Of a DNA stretch of 64,000 nt, positions 26,157 to 36,010 are shown one piece after another. Each line of letters begins with the position of its first letter. Positions within the stretch are counted from its first letter, which is position 1. This stretch comes from GCA-2715965 sp047608975 (GTDB lineage: Bacteria > Verrucomicrobiota > Verrucomicrobiia > Limisphaerales > JAYPXF01): assembly GCA_047608975.1 (NCBI GenBank), contig JBLFYM010000009.1, positions 16,672 to 80,671 of the forward strand, written 5' to 3'. Below the pieces are notes generated by a model that had not been told where the DNA came from, ran no database searches, and saw only the letters and a program-made list of their open reading frames with translations. The position numbers and the translations under genes are program-made.

Positions 26157-26744
26157 ATGGGCGACCACGAACTGGATGTTGCAGCCTGTTTGAAACTGGT
26201 TCGCCGGCGGGACGAAGATGCCGCTCGCGATCTCGTTGAGCATCTGTATCCGCTCGTCATTAAGATCGTGAGGGCCCGCCTGCCCCGCCGCCTTGATGAG
26301 GAAGATCTCGCACAGGACATTTTTGCCAAGATCTTTGCCAACCTCGAACAGTATCAGGGCCGCGTTCCGTTAGAACATTGGGTCTCGCGCGTCGCGGTAA
26401 CGACCTGCCTGGACAAACTCCGGATGCAGAAATGTCGCCCCGAGTGGCGCTGGGCAGACCTGTCAGAAAAGGAAGCGGATGTGCTGGACGCCGTGCTCCA
26501 CACAGAGAACGAACCGCACCCGGCCCAAACCATGGGCGCGCATGAACTGGTCGAAATGCTCCTCGAGATGCTTAAGCCCGAGGACCGCATGATCATCCGG
26601 ATGCTGGACCTCGAAGGTCTCAGTCTGGCCGAGATCCAGGAGCAGACCGGCTGGAACAAGACTCTGATCAAGGTGCGAGCCTTTCGCGCGCGTCGAAAAA
26701 TGAAAAACTTTCTCGAAGAAATCGAGAGCCAAGAAAGAACATGA
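26157..26744 (+). CDS. ECF-type RNA polymerase sigma factor
   Basis: A 195-residue sigma-70 family protein. Region 2 is at about 25-90 (LYPLVIKIVRARLPRR, DLAQDIFAKIF, WVSRVAVTTCLDKLR) and region 4 at about 130-185 (LKPEDRMIIRMLDLEGLSLAEIQEQTGW and LIKVRAFRARRKMK). There is no region 3, as expected for ECF factors. It would direct transcription of an unknown stress or envelope regulon, probably including itself. The stop overlaps the next small gene (ATGA), and a CpxP-like gene follows, so the three probably form one regulatory operon. Confidence 0.92.
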   Translation: MGDHELDVAACLKLVRRRDEDAARDLVEHLYPLVIKIVRARLPRRLDEEDLAQDIFAKIFANLEQYQGRVPLEHWVSRVAVTTCLDKLRMQKCRPEWRWADLSEKEADVLDAVLHTENEPHPAQTMGAHELVEMLLEMLKPEDRMIIRMLDLEGLSLAEIQEQTGWNKTLIKVRAFRARRKMKNFLEEIESQERT

Positions 26745-27028
26745 ATCCAACCAACCATTGGAAAAAGCTCGCAGCTTGGGGCTGCCGAGGAGCGCCCACA
26801 CCCACGGACGCCACTGCACCTTGCGGCTTCGCCTCTCGCGTGGCAGCACGTTGGGCGCGTGGCGATATCCAGACCGTCCCGAACCTCTGGGAACATTTCT
26901 CCCTCCGTTCCGTCGCCGTCGCCACCGTGATCATGCTGACAACGATCTCCCTGAACTACGATCTGCTGACCGAAGGCATCACCCCTGACGTGGGGATCAC
27001 AGATGCGATCGAAACCCCGCTCCTCTGA
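26741..27028 (+). CDS. Small single-pass membrane protein coupled to the sigma factor (possible anti-sigma)
   Basis: A 95-residue protein. The first half is soluble, with two cysteines (GCRG and PCGFASRVAARWA). One hydrophobic helix lies near residues 55-72 (RSVAVATVIMLTTISL), and a short acidic tail follows. The start overlaps the sigma-factor stop by 4 nt. Size, topology and coupling fit a membrane-bound anti-sigma factor, but no ZAS zinc motif is seen, so this is inference from context. Confidence 0.65.
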   Translation: MNPTNHWKKLAAWGCRGAPTPTDATAPCGFASRVAARWARGDIQTVPNLWEHFSLRSVAVATVIMLTTISLNYDLLTEGITPDVGITDAIETPLL

Positions 27029-27029
27029 C

Positions 27030-27602
27030 ATGAAGATGCCCACCTCTTTCAAAGTCATTGCCTCCCTCGTCGCAATCTTCGTCGCCGGTGCCGTCACCGG
27101 CTCGGTCATCACCTTTCAGGTCGTGAAACACGTCGTCAACGCCCGCACCAATCCCGATCAATGGTCCGGCCGCGTATTGCGGGAATACAAGCACCGCCTT
27201 GATCTCACTCCGGCACAGATGGATCAGATCAAACCGAAAATGATGACCGCCGGCCGGGAACTCAAATTTGCCCGCACCGAGTTCATGCAGAACTATTCCG
27301 CCATTCTCAGGGAAACCAACGAAGACATCTTCGTAGCCCTCACCCCCACTCAACGCAAACACTTCAAACAATTCCGCCGCGAACAGATCGGAAAAATGCG
27401 GGCAAGGAATCCCAATCAGCAACCGCGTCCGCGTCCGATGCAGCAACTCCGCCCCGATCAGCGTGAATTGCAGAATCGCCGAATCGAAGGGGAGCGCAGT
27501 CGCGCAAACGGCACCAACCGAACGGGCACCGCTCACCCCAGCCGCAGCCTCAAAGAATTGAACCGGCGTCCTGAATTCGACAATACCCCCGTCGAAAAGT
27601 AG
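27030..27602 (+). CDS. Periplasmic CpxP/heavy-metal-sensor-like helical protein
   Basis: A 190-residue protein. The ATG at 27030 is 1 nt after the upstream stop; a start at 27003 would overlap. An N-terminal signal anchor (about 8-28) is followed by a helical region LTPAQMDQIKPKM and ALTPTQRKHFKQFRREQIGKM. That pair resembles the LTxxQ repeats of CpxP and periplasmic heavy-metal sensors. The C-terminal 60 residues are Arg/Asn/Pro-rich and disordered. In other bacteria such proteins sense envelope stress or metals. Its place behind an ECF sigma factor fits that. Confidence 0.72.
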   Translation: MKMPTSFKVIASLVAIFVAGAVTGSVITFQVVKHVVNARTNPDQWSGRVLREYKHRLDLTPAQMDQIKPKMMTAGRELKFARTEFMQNYSAILRETNEDIFVALTPTQRKHFKQFRREQIGKMRARNPNQQPRPRPMQQLRPDQRELQNRRIEGERSRANGTNRTGTAHPSRSLKELNRRPEFDNTPVEK

Positions 27603-27668
27603 CAGCCTCTCAATCATTCCCAAATTGCTTGGAGGCGCATCTCCACTCGCATAGGTTCTGTCCACATT

Positions 27669-28937
27669 ATGGCAGATCAGACAATCAAGATTGCACTTGT
27701 CGGCGCGGGTATGTTTGGCGGCGATGTCCACCTGCGAGCCTATGCCGATCTCCAACGCTTCGGTTTGGCCGGCCAACTCGCGCGCCTCGGCCTCGACCAC
27801 TGGACCAATGACATTGCTCCCGTGAAATTCGAACTCGTCGCCGTAGCAACGCGCTCCGAAAAATCCGCCAACAAATCAGCTGACCATTTCGAATCCATCA
27901 CCGGACATCGCCCCGCCTGTTTTCATGGCGATGCACCGTGGGATGACATTCTTGAAGCGTACCCCGATCTGGACGTGATGGCCGTCGCCACCCCCGACCA
28001 CCTTCACACTCCCGTCGTGCTGGCCGCGCTGAAAAGCAACGTTCATGTCATCACCGAAAAACCCATGTGCCTCGCCCTGAGCGAAGCCGACGAAATCATC
28101 CACCTCGCCAAGGCCAACGATCGCATCGTCGCCGTGGACATGCACAAGCGCTACGACCCGGATCATCTCCGAATCCGCGACGATATTTCAAAACGCATCG
28201 GCGATCCAATTTATGGAACGGCCTATCTGGAGGAGCCGTTGGAAGTTTCCACCAGCACATTCAAATGGGTGGAAGACAGCGATCCGTTCAGCTACGTGGG
28301 ACCGCACTGGACAGATCTGATCCATCACTACTACCGAAGTCTCCCGGTCTCACTCACCGCCGTCGGTCAGAAGAAGCGATTGATACGACAGGGCATCGAC
28401 GCCTTTGACGCCGTTCAGGTCCGTGTCGATTACGCCAACGGGATGAGTATCAATTACCACAACAACTGGGTCACGCCCGAGGACTTCGAAGGCCCGGTCA
28501 ACCAGGGGCATGAAATCGTCGGCACCGATGGCAAGGTCGAGAGCGATCAGCAGTACCGCGGCCTCCGCTACTGGAACGCTGGAGGGGGAAGTCGCACGTC
28601 GAACAACCACTTTACCCGCGACGTCCGGCGCCCCGACGGATCAAATGCCTACATCGGCTATGGAGTCGACAGTCTCACCGCTGGCATGGCCGTCATCTGT
28701 CGTTCCAAGTTTCAGTCCGCCACGCGTGATGAACTGGCGGAACTCTACCCAACCGCAGAAGACGCCCGCATCACCGTGGCGATCGTCGATGCGGCAGCTC
28801 ACGTCAGAGATCTGAACTTTGCGTCGATACAGGCGGGAAAAGGCGCGCTCGCTACCGCCCGGTTCGCTGACGGGATTACTATTTGCGATCCGAACTCGAA
28901 TCCTGTTGAACGCGAGATTTATCCCCACGCGCTGTAG
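27669..28937 (+). CDS. Gfo/Idh/MocA-family NAD(P)-dependent oxidoreductase
   Basis: A 422-residue protein with an N-terminal Rossmann fold (VGAGMFGGDVHLRAYAD), the cofactor/substrate motif VITEKPMCLALSEAD (E-K-P), and a C-terminal alpha/beta dehydrogenase domain with VAVDMHKRYDPDH and GPHWTDLIHHYYRSLP. No signal peptide is present, so it is cytoplasmic. It probably oxidises or reduces a sugar or inositol derivative using NAD(P). Substrate unknown. It starts 66 bp after the CpxP-like gene and may have its own promoter. Confidence 0.9.
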   Translation: MADQTIKIALVGAGMFGGDVHLRAYADLQRFGLAGQLARLGLDHWTNDIAPVKFELVAVATRSEKSANKSADHFESITGHRPACFHGDAPWDDILEAYPDLDVMAVATPDHLHTPVVLAALKSNVHVITEKPMCLALSEADEIIHLAKANDRIVAVDMHKRYDPDHLRIRDDISKRIGDPIYGTAYLEEPLEVSTSTFKWVEDSDPFSYVGPHWTDLIHHYYRSLPVSLTAVGQKKRLIRQGIDAFDAVQVRVDYANGMSINYHNNWVTPEDFEGPVNQGHEIVGTDGKVESDQQYRGLRYWNAGGGSRTSNNHFTRDVRRPDGSNAYIGYGVDSLTAGMAVICRSKFQSATRDELAELYPTAEDARITVAIVDAAAHVRDLNFASIQAGKGALATARFADGITICDPNSNPVEREIYPHAL

Positions 28938-28961
28938 AACGGCCCCCCAAGTATCCCCCAG

Positions 28962-29258
28962 ATGCTCCCTCACCCCATTGGATTACTTCGATTCGTCGGC
29001 ATCATCGAAGGAGTATCATTTCTCATTCTCCTATTCATCGCGATGCCGTTGAAATACATGGCCGACCAACCCCTGGCGGTTCGAATTGTCGGAATGGCCC
29101 ACGGCGTTCTGTTCCTCGCCTATATCGGCGTTCTGATCCGCGCCAAAATTCACGCGAAATGGACACTGAAACGAACCGCCGCCTTGCTGATAGCCGCACT
29201 CCTGCCATTCGGTCCGTTCATAGTCGATCGCAGACTGAAGAAAGAACAGGCGAGGTAA
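28962..29258 (+). CDS. DUF3817 integral membrane protein
   Basis: A 98-residue protein with three membrane segments (about 8-28, 40-58 and 68-86). It shows the family pattern: FVGIIEGVSFLILLFIAMPLKY, then GMAHGVLFLAYI, then a Lys-rich loop. DUF3817 members are small membrane proteins of unknown function, some related to rhodopsin-like or MerC-like helical bundles. It follows the oxidoreductase by 24 bp. Confidence 0.85.
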   Translation: MLPHPIGLLRFVGIIEGVSFLILLFIAMPLKYMADQPLAVRIVGMAHGVLFLAYIGVLIRAKIHAKWTLKRTAALLIAALLPFGPFIVDRRLKKEQAR

Positions 29259-29375
29259 GATGCACCATCCCCGCTGCTCTCCAAAAGTGCAATGTGGCGG
29301 CGAGCGTGAGCGAGTGGACCTTAGGTCAACCGCGTCGTTCTTTCTCCACACCCATTGGGGCATCAAAAACGACAG

Positions 29376-29870
29376 CTACAAACTGCGCCGAATCCACTCG
29401 ATGTAGTAATCCGGCCCCTCCGCTCCATACCCGGATATCTTGCTCACGAACGTTCCATCGCTCCGCAATACCGCCAGCAACGGATATCCGCCTTCCGCAT
29501 CAAGTTGTGCGAACAATTGAAATTCAACAACCTCCTGCCGGGCGGGATCCTCTCCCAATATAGGAAACGTATATTTGCGAACAATCAGCTGCTCTTTCGC
29601 AAAAATTTTCCAAGCCGGTTTCGAAAACACGCCTTCCTCCAAGGCACGACAGGGCGGACAGCTCACCAACGAGTAATATAGCAAAATCACGCGATCCGAA
29701 TCCGCCGCCTCTTTAACTTTCTGACTCAGCTCTGAACGGAGAGTCTCGTCGAGACGCAAAGATTTGAGCGGCAGGCTAAGCGAGTCCTCATCCGGCGCGA
29801 GGACGTAGGAAAGTGTGACCAGATAGATCGCCACCACGATCACCCCGAAGACAATCCAAGTTCGTTTCAT
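29376..29870 (-). CDS. Membrane-anchored thioredoxin-fold protein with CPPC motif
   Basis: A 164-residue protein with an N-terminal anchor (about 4-25) and a thioredoxin-like domain. LLYYSLVSCPPCRALEEGVF places the CPPC redox motif at the expected position, and GGYPLLAVLRSDGTFVSKI corresponds to the cis-Pro region. It would act in thiol-disulfide exchange outside the membrane. Its start overlaps the end of the DUF1501 gene by 4 nt, so it is the last gene of that operon. Confidence 0.82.
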   Translation of the reverse strand: MKRTWIVFGVIVVAIYLVTLSYVLAPDEDSLSLPLKSLRLDETLRSELSQKVKEAADSDRVILLYYSLVSCPPCRALEEGVFSKPAWKIFAKEQLIVRKYTFPILGEDPARQEVVEFQLFAQLDAEGGYPLLAVLRSDGTFVSKISGYGAEGPDYYIEWIRRSL

Positions 29871-31318
29871 GCCAGAACCTCCTTCACAACGCGCCCATAC
29901 AGATCTGTCATCCGATAATCGCGCCCCTGAAAGCGGTGAGTCAGGGTTTCATGATCAATTCCCAACTGATGAAACATCGTGGCGTAGAGGTCATACACCG
30001 ACATCGGATCCGCAGCTATGTTGAAGCACCAATCATCAGTCGCACCGTGACTCATTCCCGCCTTCACCCCGCCGCCCGCCATCCACATGGTGAAACAACG
30101 ACCGTGATGATCGCGACCGAACTTCGCCATGCTCGGATTCGAACCTTGCGAAAAAACAGACCGACCAAATTCACCACCCCAGATCACCAGGGTATCATCC
30201 AGCAGCCCGCGTGATTTGAGATCACTGATCAAAGCCGCCGTGGCCTGATCAGTCTGACCACACTGCCGTGGGATGTCCTCAGGAATGTTGAAGTGGGCAT
30301 CCCATCCACGATGAAACAACTGGATGAATCGCACGTCCCGCTCGGCCAATCGCCGGGCCAGCAGACAATTGTAGGCATAAGTCCCCTGCTCCCTCGCATC
30401 TGCGCCATACAAGTCAAAGGTCGCATCTGACTCACCCGACAGATCGGTGAGTTCCGGAACCGACGTCTGCATCCGAAACGCCATTTCGTATTGCGCGATT
30501 CGAGTGCGAATCTCCGGGTCTCGATACTCCTGAAAATTCGCTTCGTTCAGTCGGGCGATGGCATCCAAAGTCTTTCGCCTCAGATCGCGGGACATCCCGG
30601 CCGGATTATTGAGATACAGAACCGGTTCCGTCGCGCCACCAAACCGGACTCCCTGAAATGTGGACGGCAAAAAGGAACTCCCCCACATCCGGTCATAGAT
30701 CGGAATGCTGCTTGGTTTCCCATTTGAAACCATCACCACGAATGCCGGCAGATTCTGATTCTCGCTCCCCAGCCCGTAAGACACCCAGGCACCCGCGCTC
30801 GGGCGGCCCGGAAACTGCAGACAGCTCTGCATGAATGTCGCCGCCGCATCGTGATCAATCTGCGGCGTGTTCATCGACTTGATCACGCAGAGATCGTCAA
30901 TGACGCGGGCCGTGTGCGGCAACAAATCCGATACCCATGAGCCGTTCTGCCCATGCTGCTTAAATCCCCACGGAGATCTCATCACCGGAAAACTCGCCTG
31001 CCCCGCCGTCATGCCGGTCAGCCGCTGATCCCCCACGACGGACTTGGGAATCTCCTGTCCATGCACCGTGTCGAGAAACGGCTTGTAATCGAAGGTCTCC
31101 ATCTGCGATGGACCACCGTGCTGAAACAGAAATATGACCCGCTTCGCCTTGGGGGCGAATTGAGGAAACCTCGGCGGCAAGGGATTCAGTCCACCATCCT
31201 TTGCCAGAAGATCCTGTTTCAACAGATCCCCCAGCGCTGCCGCACCAACGCCACCCGTCATGCGGCCGAAGAAGCTACGGCGCGACATCACATTCCGGAA
31301 TGTGTCCTGCGGATTCAT
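29867..31318 (-). CDS. DUF1501 protein (Tat-exported)
   Basis: A 483-residue protein. A Tat-like signal (MSRRSFFGRMTGGVGAAAL) is followed by the DUF1501 fold, related to alkaline-phosphatase-superfamily enzymes: RVIFLFQHGGPSQMETFDYKP, then VIWGGEFGRSVFSQGS, then GRDHHGRCFTMWMAGGGVK. Family members occur almost always beside DUF1549/DUF1553 proteins in Planctomycetota and Verrucomicrobiota; biochemical function is unproven. The start overlaps the upstream DUF1549/DUF1553 gene by 4 nt. Confidence 0.92.
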   Translation of the reverse strand: MNPQDTFRNVMSRRSFFGRMTGGVGAAALGDLLKQDLLAKDGGLNPLPPRFPQFAPKAKRVIFLFQHGGPSQMETFDYKPFLDTVHGQEIPKSVVGDQRLTGMTAGQASFPVMRSPWGFKQHGQNGSWVSDLLPHTARVIDDLCVIKSMNTPQIDHDAAATFMQSCLQFPGRPSAGAWVSYGLGSENQNLPAFVVMVSNGKPSSIPIYDRMWGSSFLPSTFQGVRFGGATEPVLYLNNPAGMSRDLRRKTLDAIARLNEANFQEYRDPEIRTRIAQYEMAFRMQTSVPELTDLSGESDATFDLYGADAREQGTYAYNCLLARRLAERDVRFIQLFHRGWDAHFNIPEDIPRQCGQTDQATAALISDLKSRGLLDDTLVIWGGEFGRSVFSQGSNPSMAKFGRDHHGRCFTMWMAGGGVKAGMSHGATDDWCFNIAADPMSVYDLYATMFHQLGIDHETLTHRFQGRDYRMTDLYGRVVKEVLA

Positions 31319-34137
31319 TCTTTGCTTAGGGTCGTGTCGAGATTCAACAACACGTTGGCTACTGTCACATAGGCGGCCAATTCGACGGAATCCAGAACCT
31401 CACCGGGCTCAAGCGCAGCCAACTCATCCGCAGCGCTTCGATCGTTCCGGAATTCGTTGTGCGCGGCATTCCAAGCGTCCTGCAATACATCCAGCTCGAT
31501 CCCCCTCGCAGCGCGGGACGTTGCGAGTTTCAGACCGAATCTCAGACGCGAGCGCAGATCACCAGCCGAGGCCATCATCCTGCGCCCCAGACCTTGGGCC
31601 GCATCCACAAAGCCACGCTCATTGAGCGCAGCCAACGCCTGCAAAGGTGTGTTCGTTCGCCTCGCCCCAACGCTGCAAAACTCACGGTCCGGGGCATCGA
31701 ACAAAAACAGACTTGGCGGCGCGATCGCCCGACGCCAATAGGTGTAAAGACTTCGACGGAAAAGATCTTTCCCGGTTGAAGACTCATACGCCCGGTTGCT
31801 GGTAAGCCGCCACCGGCCTTCCGGTTGATGTGGAAACACCGAATCCCCTCCAACTGTGCCATCCAACAATCCTCCAATTGACAAGGCCTGGTCGCGCAAT
31901 ACCGCTGCGGAGAGCCGATGCCTCGGGCCACGTGAAAGGAATCGATTCTGCGGATCACGCTTCCAACTTTCGGAAGTGCCCGATGATGACTGTCGGTAAG
32001 TTGAACTCGTCACGATCAACCGAATCAGCGCTTTCAGATCCCAACCCGAACGAACGAACTCAGTTGCCAGCCAATCTAGCAATTCCGCCTGAACGGGCCG
32101 GGGAGACTGCACTCCGAAATTCTCTGGAGTCTCGACGAACCCAAGACCGAACAAGTGCTGCCACACGCGGTTCACTGCCACCCGGGCGGTGAGCGGATTT
32201 CTGCCATCCACGAGCCAACGCGCGAACCCAAGTCGGTTGCGTGGCTGTCCTGCGGCCATCGGCGGCAGAATCTTTGGAGTAGCCGCGACAACCCTGGCTC
32301 CGAGCTGATCGTATTGACCACGAATACGCATGTGACTCCGTTTCCCAGGTCCTTCCACCATCACCATCGTCGTTGGCAGTTTGCCGACAAACTCACGGCG
32401 GATCGTCTTCGTGGCATCAAGATTCGCGACCGCATTTCGAATCTCCACACTCGCACCAGTTCCGAGGAAACACTCGCGAATCAACTGCATCTGCGCGGGG
32501 GATCTCCGATTTGTCGAGATACCCGCGATCTGCGGAATCGTTTGCTTCACAGCGAGCATCGCAACTTCCGCTGCACCGAGATCCCGGCGGTAGAATCGCA
32601 ATTCGTCAATCGCTCCACGAAATCCCGGCGCGATTTCACTGTAGCCGAGGAAGAGCGGCTCCTGGATCTTCTTACCATCTATCGCGCTGTCCTGAATCAC
32701 TCGGATCGGTGCCTCCTGACCATTCAGATAGACATGGTAGGCCAGCAATTGGACCCGTCCGTCGCAGGTCAACGCGAAGTGATACCAGTGATTACGTTTC
32801 AGTTGCTCCTTCAATTCGAACCAGGTGACTGCGTAGTTCCAACGCGACGACAACATGAACCGAAGTTTCCGTTTTTTGATCTCAACAACCGTCCCCATCC
32901 GCAGATCATCCGGGTCGTTGAGTTCTGAAAGAATCACGCCATCGCGCAAATCATCCGCCTTGAACCAGAACGAAACCGTGAACCGATCCCGCCCCCAGAG
33001 ATTGCCAACCTTCTTGTCGAACTCGTAGTAGGAGCGACCGTCGAACTTCATCGCGCTTCCCAGAACACCCGGAACGAACCGGACCTGTCCCCGTTGGGAC
33101 TTTCCTTTTGGTTCCATGTCATCAAGCGGGAAGTGGTTCACCAAGCCCTTGGGGATGATCCTGTAGGTAGTGCTCGCTTGAATGGCACCTTCCCAATTCA
33201 CTTGCCCAGCCGCGATCTGCGGCTCCAATTCAGTCAGCTTTTGCTGAGCCTGATCCACGTCGGAATCAAGGTGGCGAAGCTCTTGACCTTGCTCACGGGT
33301 CGGCGTTTTGACGCGCGGATGCGAGTTGAAGAGGATGGCCTGCCCGTTCTCCGGCACCTGGTCGAAGAACGCGAGCATCTCGAAGTATTCCCGGGAAGTA
33401 ATCGGATCAAACTTATGATCGTGGCAGCGAGCGCAGACCATGGTCAGGCCTAACCACACGGTGGCCGTCGTTTCGAGCCGGTCAGCCGCGTTTTCAAAAA
33501 GAGACTCTGCCTGAATCGTTCCGCTCCCCTTGTCATACCGATGATTACGATTGAAGCCAGTGGCCAGAATCTGATCCGGGGTAGGCTTGGGAAGCAGATC
33601 CCCCGCGATTTGTTCGATCGTGAACTGGTCATATGGCAGGTTACGGTTAAACGCCTCGATCACCCATTCCCGCCACCGCCACATATGACGCTGCGCATCG
33701 CTCTGAAACCCATCCGTGTCCGCGAATCGCGCCGCCTCCATCCAGCCCCACGCGAAATGCTCACCAAATCGCGGCGAAGCCAGAAAGCGATCCACCAGAC
33801 GCTCGTAAGCTCCGGAAGAGCGATCCGCTTGAAACTCCGCCAACTCACCTGCCGAAGCCGGCAAACCACGGAGATCCAACGAAAGCCGCCGGATCAGAAT
33901 AGCCCGCGACGCCTCCGCCTGAGGCATCCAAGAACGCGGGCCCATCCGTGCCCGCGCAATTCGATCAACAGCGTTTCGACACCAGTCCAGATCAACCGTC
34001 GGTAGTGCCGATCGAACCGGCTGACTGAACGCCCAGTGCGCTTCCCCATCCCCACTGGTCCCACTCGCCGGCCCAGCAACGCCAAGCGAAGCCAGCGAGA
34101 ACACAAACAGCAGATTGATTGGCAGACAGCCGGGCAT
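31315..34137 (-). CDS. DUF1549/DUF1553 (PSD1-type) protein with inserted LamG domain
   Basis: A 940-residue protein with a signal peptide (1-21). DUF1549 covers about 70-270 (RRLSLDLRGLPAS, FGEHFAWGWMEAARFADTDG and VCARCHDHKFDPI, which includes a CXXCH). About 360-520 is a LamG/concanavalin-like domain (FTVSFWFKADD, then GAIDELRFYRRDLG). DUF1553 is at about 640-880 (LTARVAVNRVWQHLFGLGFV, LIRLIVTSSTYRQSS). Unlike its paralogue at 36-38 kb, it lacks the N-terminal PSCyt1 heme domain. It is coupled to the DUF1501 gene downstream. The two may form a secreted complex for polymer breakdown or electron transfer (inference). Confidence 0.9.
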   Translation of the reverse strand: MPGCLPINLLFVFSLASLGVAGPASGTSGDGEAHWAFSQPVRSALPTVDLDWCRNAVDRIARARMGPRSWMPQAEASRAILIRRLSLDLRGLPASAGELAEFQADRSSGAYERLVDRFLASPRFGEHFAWGWMEAARFADTDGFQSDAQRHMWRWREWVIEAFNRNLPYDQFTIEQIAGDLLPKPTPDQILATGFNRNHRYDKGSGTIQAESLFENAADRLETTATVWLGLTMVCARCHDHKFDPITSREYFEMLAFFDQVPENGQAILFNSHPRVKTPTREQGQELRHLDSDVDQAQQKLTELEPQIAAGQVNWEGAIQASTTYRIIPKGLVNHFPLDDMEPKGKSQRGQVRFVPGVLGSAMKFDGRSYYEFDKKVGNLWGRDRFTVSFWFKADDLRDGVILSELNDPDDLRMGTVVEIKKRKLRFMLSSRWNYAVTWFELKEQLKRNHWYHFALTCDGRVQLLAYHVYLNGQEAPIRVIQDSAIDGKKIQEPLFLGYSEIAPGFRGAIDELRFYRRDLGAAEVAMLAVKQTIPQIAGISTNRRSPAQMQLIRECFLGTGASVEIRNAVANLDATKTIRREFVGKLPTTMVMVEGPGKRSHMRIRGQYDQLGARVVAATPKILPPMAAGQPRNRLGFARWLVDGRNPLTARVAVNRVWQHLFGLGFVETPENFGVQSPRPVQAELLDWLATEFVRSGWDLKALIRLIVTSSTYRQSSSGTSESWKRDPQNRFLSRGPRHRLSAAVLRDQALSIGGLLDGTVGGDSVFPHQPEGRWRLTSNRAYESSTGKDLFRRSLYTYWRRAIAPPSLFLFDAPDREFCSVGARRTNTPLQALAALNERGFVDAAQGLGRRMMASAGDLRSRLRFGLKLATSRAARGIELDVLQDAWNAAHNEFRNDRSAADELAALEPGEVLDSVELAAYVTVANVLLNLDTTLSKE

Positions 34138-34572
34138 AAATCAGAACTATAGTTCCGACGCCAGTTCTTGCACAGAATTTCATGGAAATCCGTTGCCCCC
34201 GTGTCGCCCCACGCTGGTGCAAAGATTAGCTTCAACGGAGACGAGCCGGAGGGGATGTCCCACCACTTCTGGAGAGCTCGACTACGGGATGTGAAGTGCA
34301 CATCAAATGGAGAACGAAAAGCATAGGCAAAGAAATGGGGAATTCTCCTCAATGGATCCTATTCCGCGGCCCAACATTCCTTTGCCTGCTCAGGAAGTTT
34401 GGAGCTGAAGAGGTGACCCTATGAAGCAAAACAAGCTACGGTAGCAGCCGACCTGAGGCGGCTCAAACTCAACTGCGAAACACGCGAATAAATAACGAAC
34501 AATTTTTATCCATCCATAAATGCCACAGTTTCCCTCTATTTTTTTCAGTGTCAGGAGCCAAGGCTTCAATCG
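34138..34572. other. 435-bp intergenic region, no gene seen
   Basis: It separates two DUF1501/DUF1549-DUF1553 modules on the same strand. It becomes AT-rich near 34490-34560, just past the end of the second DUF1501 gene. The promoter of the 31.3-34.1 kb gene should be near 34140-34300. I found no convincing terminator hairpin or small ORF. Confidence 0.5.
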
Positions 34573-36009
34573 CTAGGATACTATTCCGTTCACGACCTGT
34601 CCGTGAACATCCGTCAGGCGGAAGTCGCGTCCGGAGTAGCGGTAGGTGAGGCGTTTGTGATCAAGGCCAAACTGATGAAGGATCGTGGCGTGGAGATCGG
34701 GCATGGAGATCGGATTCGTCGCTGTTGCCAGTCCAAATTCGTCGGTGGATCCGTAGACTGAGCCGGCCTTCACACCGCCCCCGGCCATCCAAATTGTGTA
34801 GCCGTCAATGTGATGGTCCCGCCCTACCCGGTTGGGGTCGGTGATTTTGCCTTGAATCGTGGAGGTTCGTCCCATTTCACCGCCCCAGATGACAAGTGTG
34901 TCATCGAGCATGCCACGGGATTTGAGATCAGTGAGCAGTGCGGCGATCGGTTGATCAGTATCCGCGCAGAGTGCCTTCAAGCGAGGGATGATTCCGCTGT
35001 GGTTGTCCCAAGGTTGGCCGCCGCCGTAATACGCCTGCACGTAACGCACGCCACGTTCGGCGAGTCGTCGTGCCATGAGCAGGTTCCGGCCCTGCGTTGT
35101 ATCGCCATACATCTCCCGAATGGAGGCGGGTTCTTTGGTTACGTCGAACGCATCCGTCGCGGCGCTTTGCATGCGAAAGGCCAGTTCCATCGAATGTATC
35201 CGGCTGTTCAGGCGCTCATCCTCGGGGCGACGTCGCAGGTGGTGTTCGTTGAAGAAACGGGTGAGCGCAATCTGGGAACGTTGTGATCCTGAGCGGATGT
35301 CGTCGCGGGTGAGATGCGGTATCAGTTCCGCGCCCTTGCTCGCCGTTTCGATGTGTGTGCCTTGGTAGACGCCGGGAAGAAATGAACTTGTCCAATTGCG
35401 GGATTGCGCAGTGGGCATACCATTGGGGATCAGGACAACGTATCCCGGAAGGTTTTCGCTTTCTGTGCCCAGGCCGTAGAGCAGCCAGGAACCGATGCTC
35501 GGCCGGGGCAAGGTCGAGTGGCCGGTATTCGTCAGCAACAGTCCAGGCGAGTGATTCGCAACTTCACCCACCATGGATCGGATGACGCATAAATCGTCGG
35601 CATGACGGGCGACGTTGGGAAAAAGCTCGCTGATGTCCTGACCGCTTTGCCCCCGCTTACTGAACTCGAATGGTGAAGCGAAGATACTTCCGACCCGGCC
35701 ACGCTGGGTGCGTTGCAACCGATTTTTGACACTGTCTGGGAGCGGTTTGCCGTGCAACGCGGCCAACTCCGGTTTCGGATCGAAGGTGTCGATCTGCGAG
35801 GGACCGCCATTCATGAAGAGATGAATCACCCGTTTGGCTTTGGCCGGGAAGTGGGGTTGGCGAACTGCCAGCGGGGCTGTTGATTGCACAGCGGAATCCG
35901 GTGCCACATTCGCCATCAGATCCGATGCGGCGGCGGCACCCAAGCCGATCCCTGCCTGTTGGAGCCAGTCGCGTCGGTTGAGATTGAAGGGCTGGTCCTG
36001 GTTCTTCAT
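34573..36009 (-). CDS. DUF1501 protein (Tat-exported), second copy
   Basis: A 478-residue paralogue of the DUF1501 protein at 29.9 kb. It has a Tat-like signal (NRRDWLQQAGIGLGAAAAS), RVIHLFMNGGPSQIDTFDPKP, LVIWGGEMGRTSTIQG and GRDHHIDGYTIWMAGGGVK. It lies 1 bp after the upstream PSD1-type gene and must be co-transcribed with it. Function unproven; the family is a marker of Planctomycetota/Verrucomicrobiota genomes. Confidence 0.92.
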   Translation of the reverse strand: MKNQDQPFNLNRRDWLQQAGIGLGAAAASDLMANVAPDSAVQSTAPLAVRQPHFPAKAKRVIHLFMNGGPSQIDTFDPKPELAALHGKPLPDSVKNRLQRTQRGRVGSIFASPFEFSKRGQSGQDISELFPNVARHADDLCVIRSMVGEVANHSPGLLLTNTGHSTLPRPSIGSWLLYGLGTESENLPGYVVLIPNGMPTAQSRNWTSSFLPGVYQGTHIETASKGAELIPHLTRDDIRSGSQRSQIALTRFFNEHHLRRRPEDERLNSRIHSMELAFRMQSAATDAFDVTKEPASIREMYGDTTQGRNLLMARRLAERGVRYVQAYYGGGQPWDNHSGIIPRLKALCADTDQPIAALLTDLKSRGMLDDTLVIWGGEMGRTSTIQGKITDPNRVGRDHHIDGYTIWMAGGGVKAGSVYGSTDEFGLATATNPISMPDLHATILHQFGLDHKRLTYRYSGRDFRLTDVHGQVVNGIVS

Positions 36010-36010
36010 G

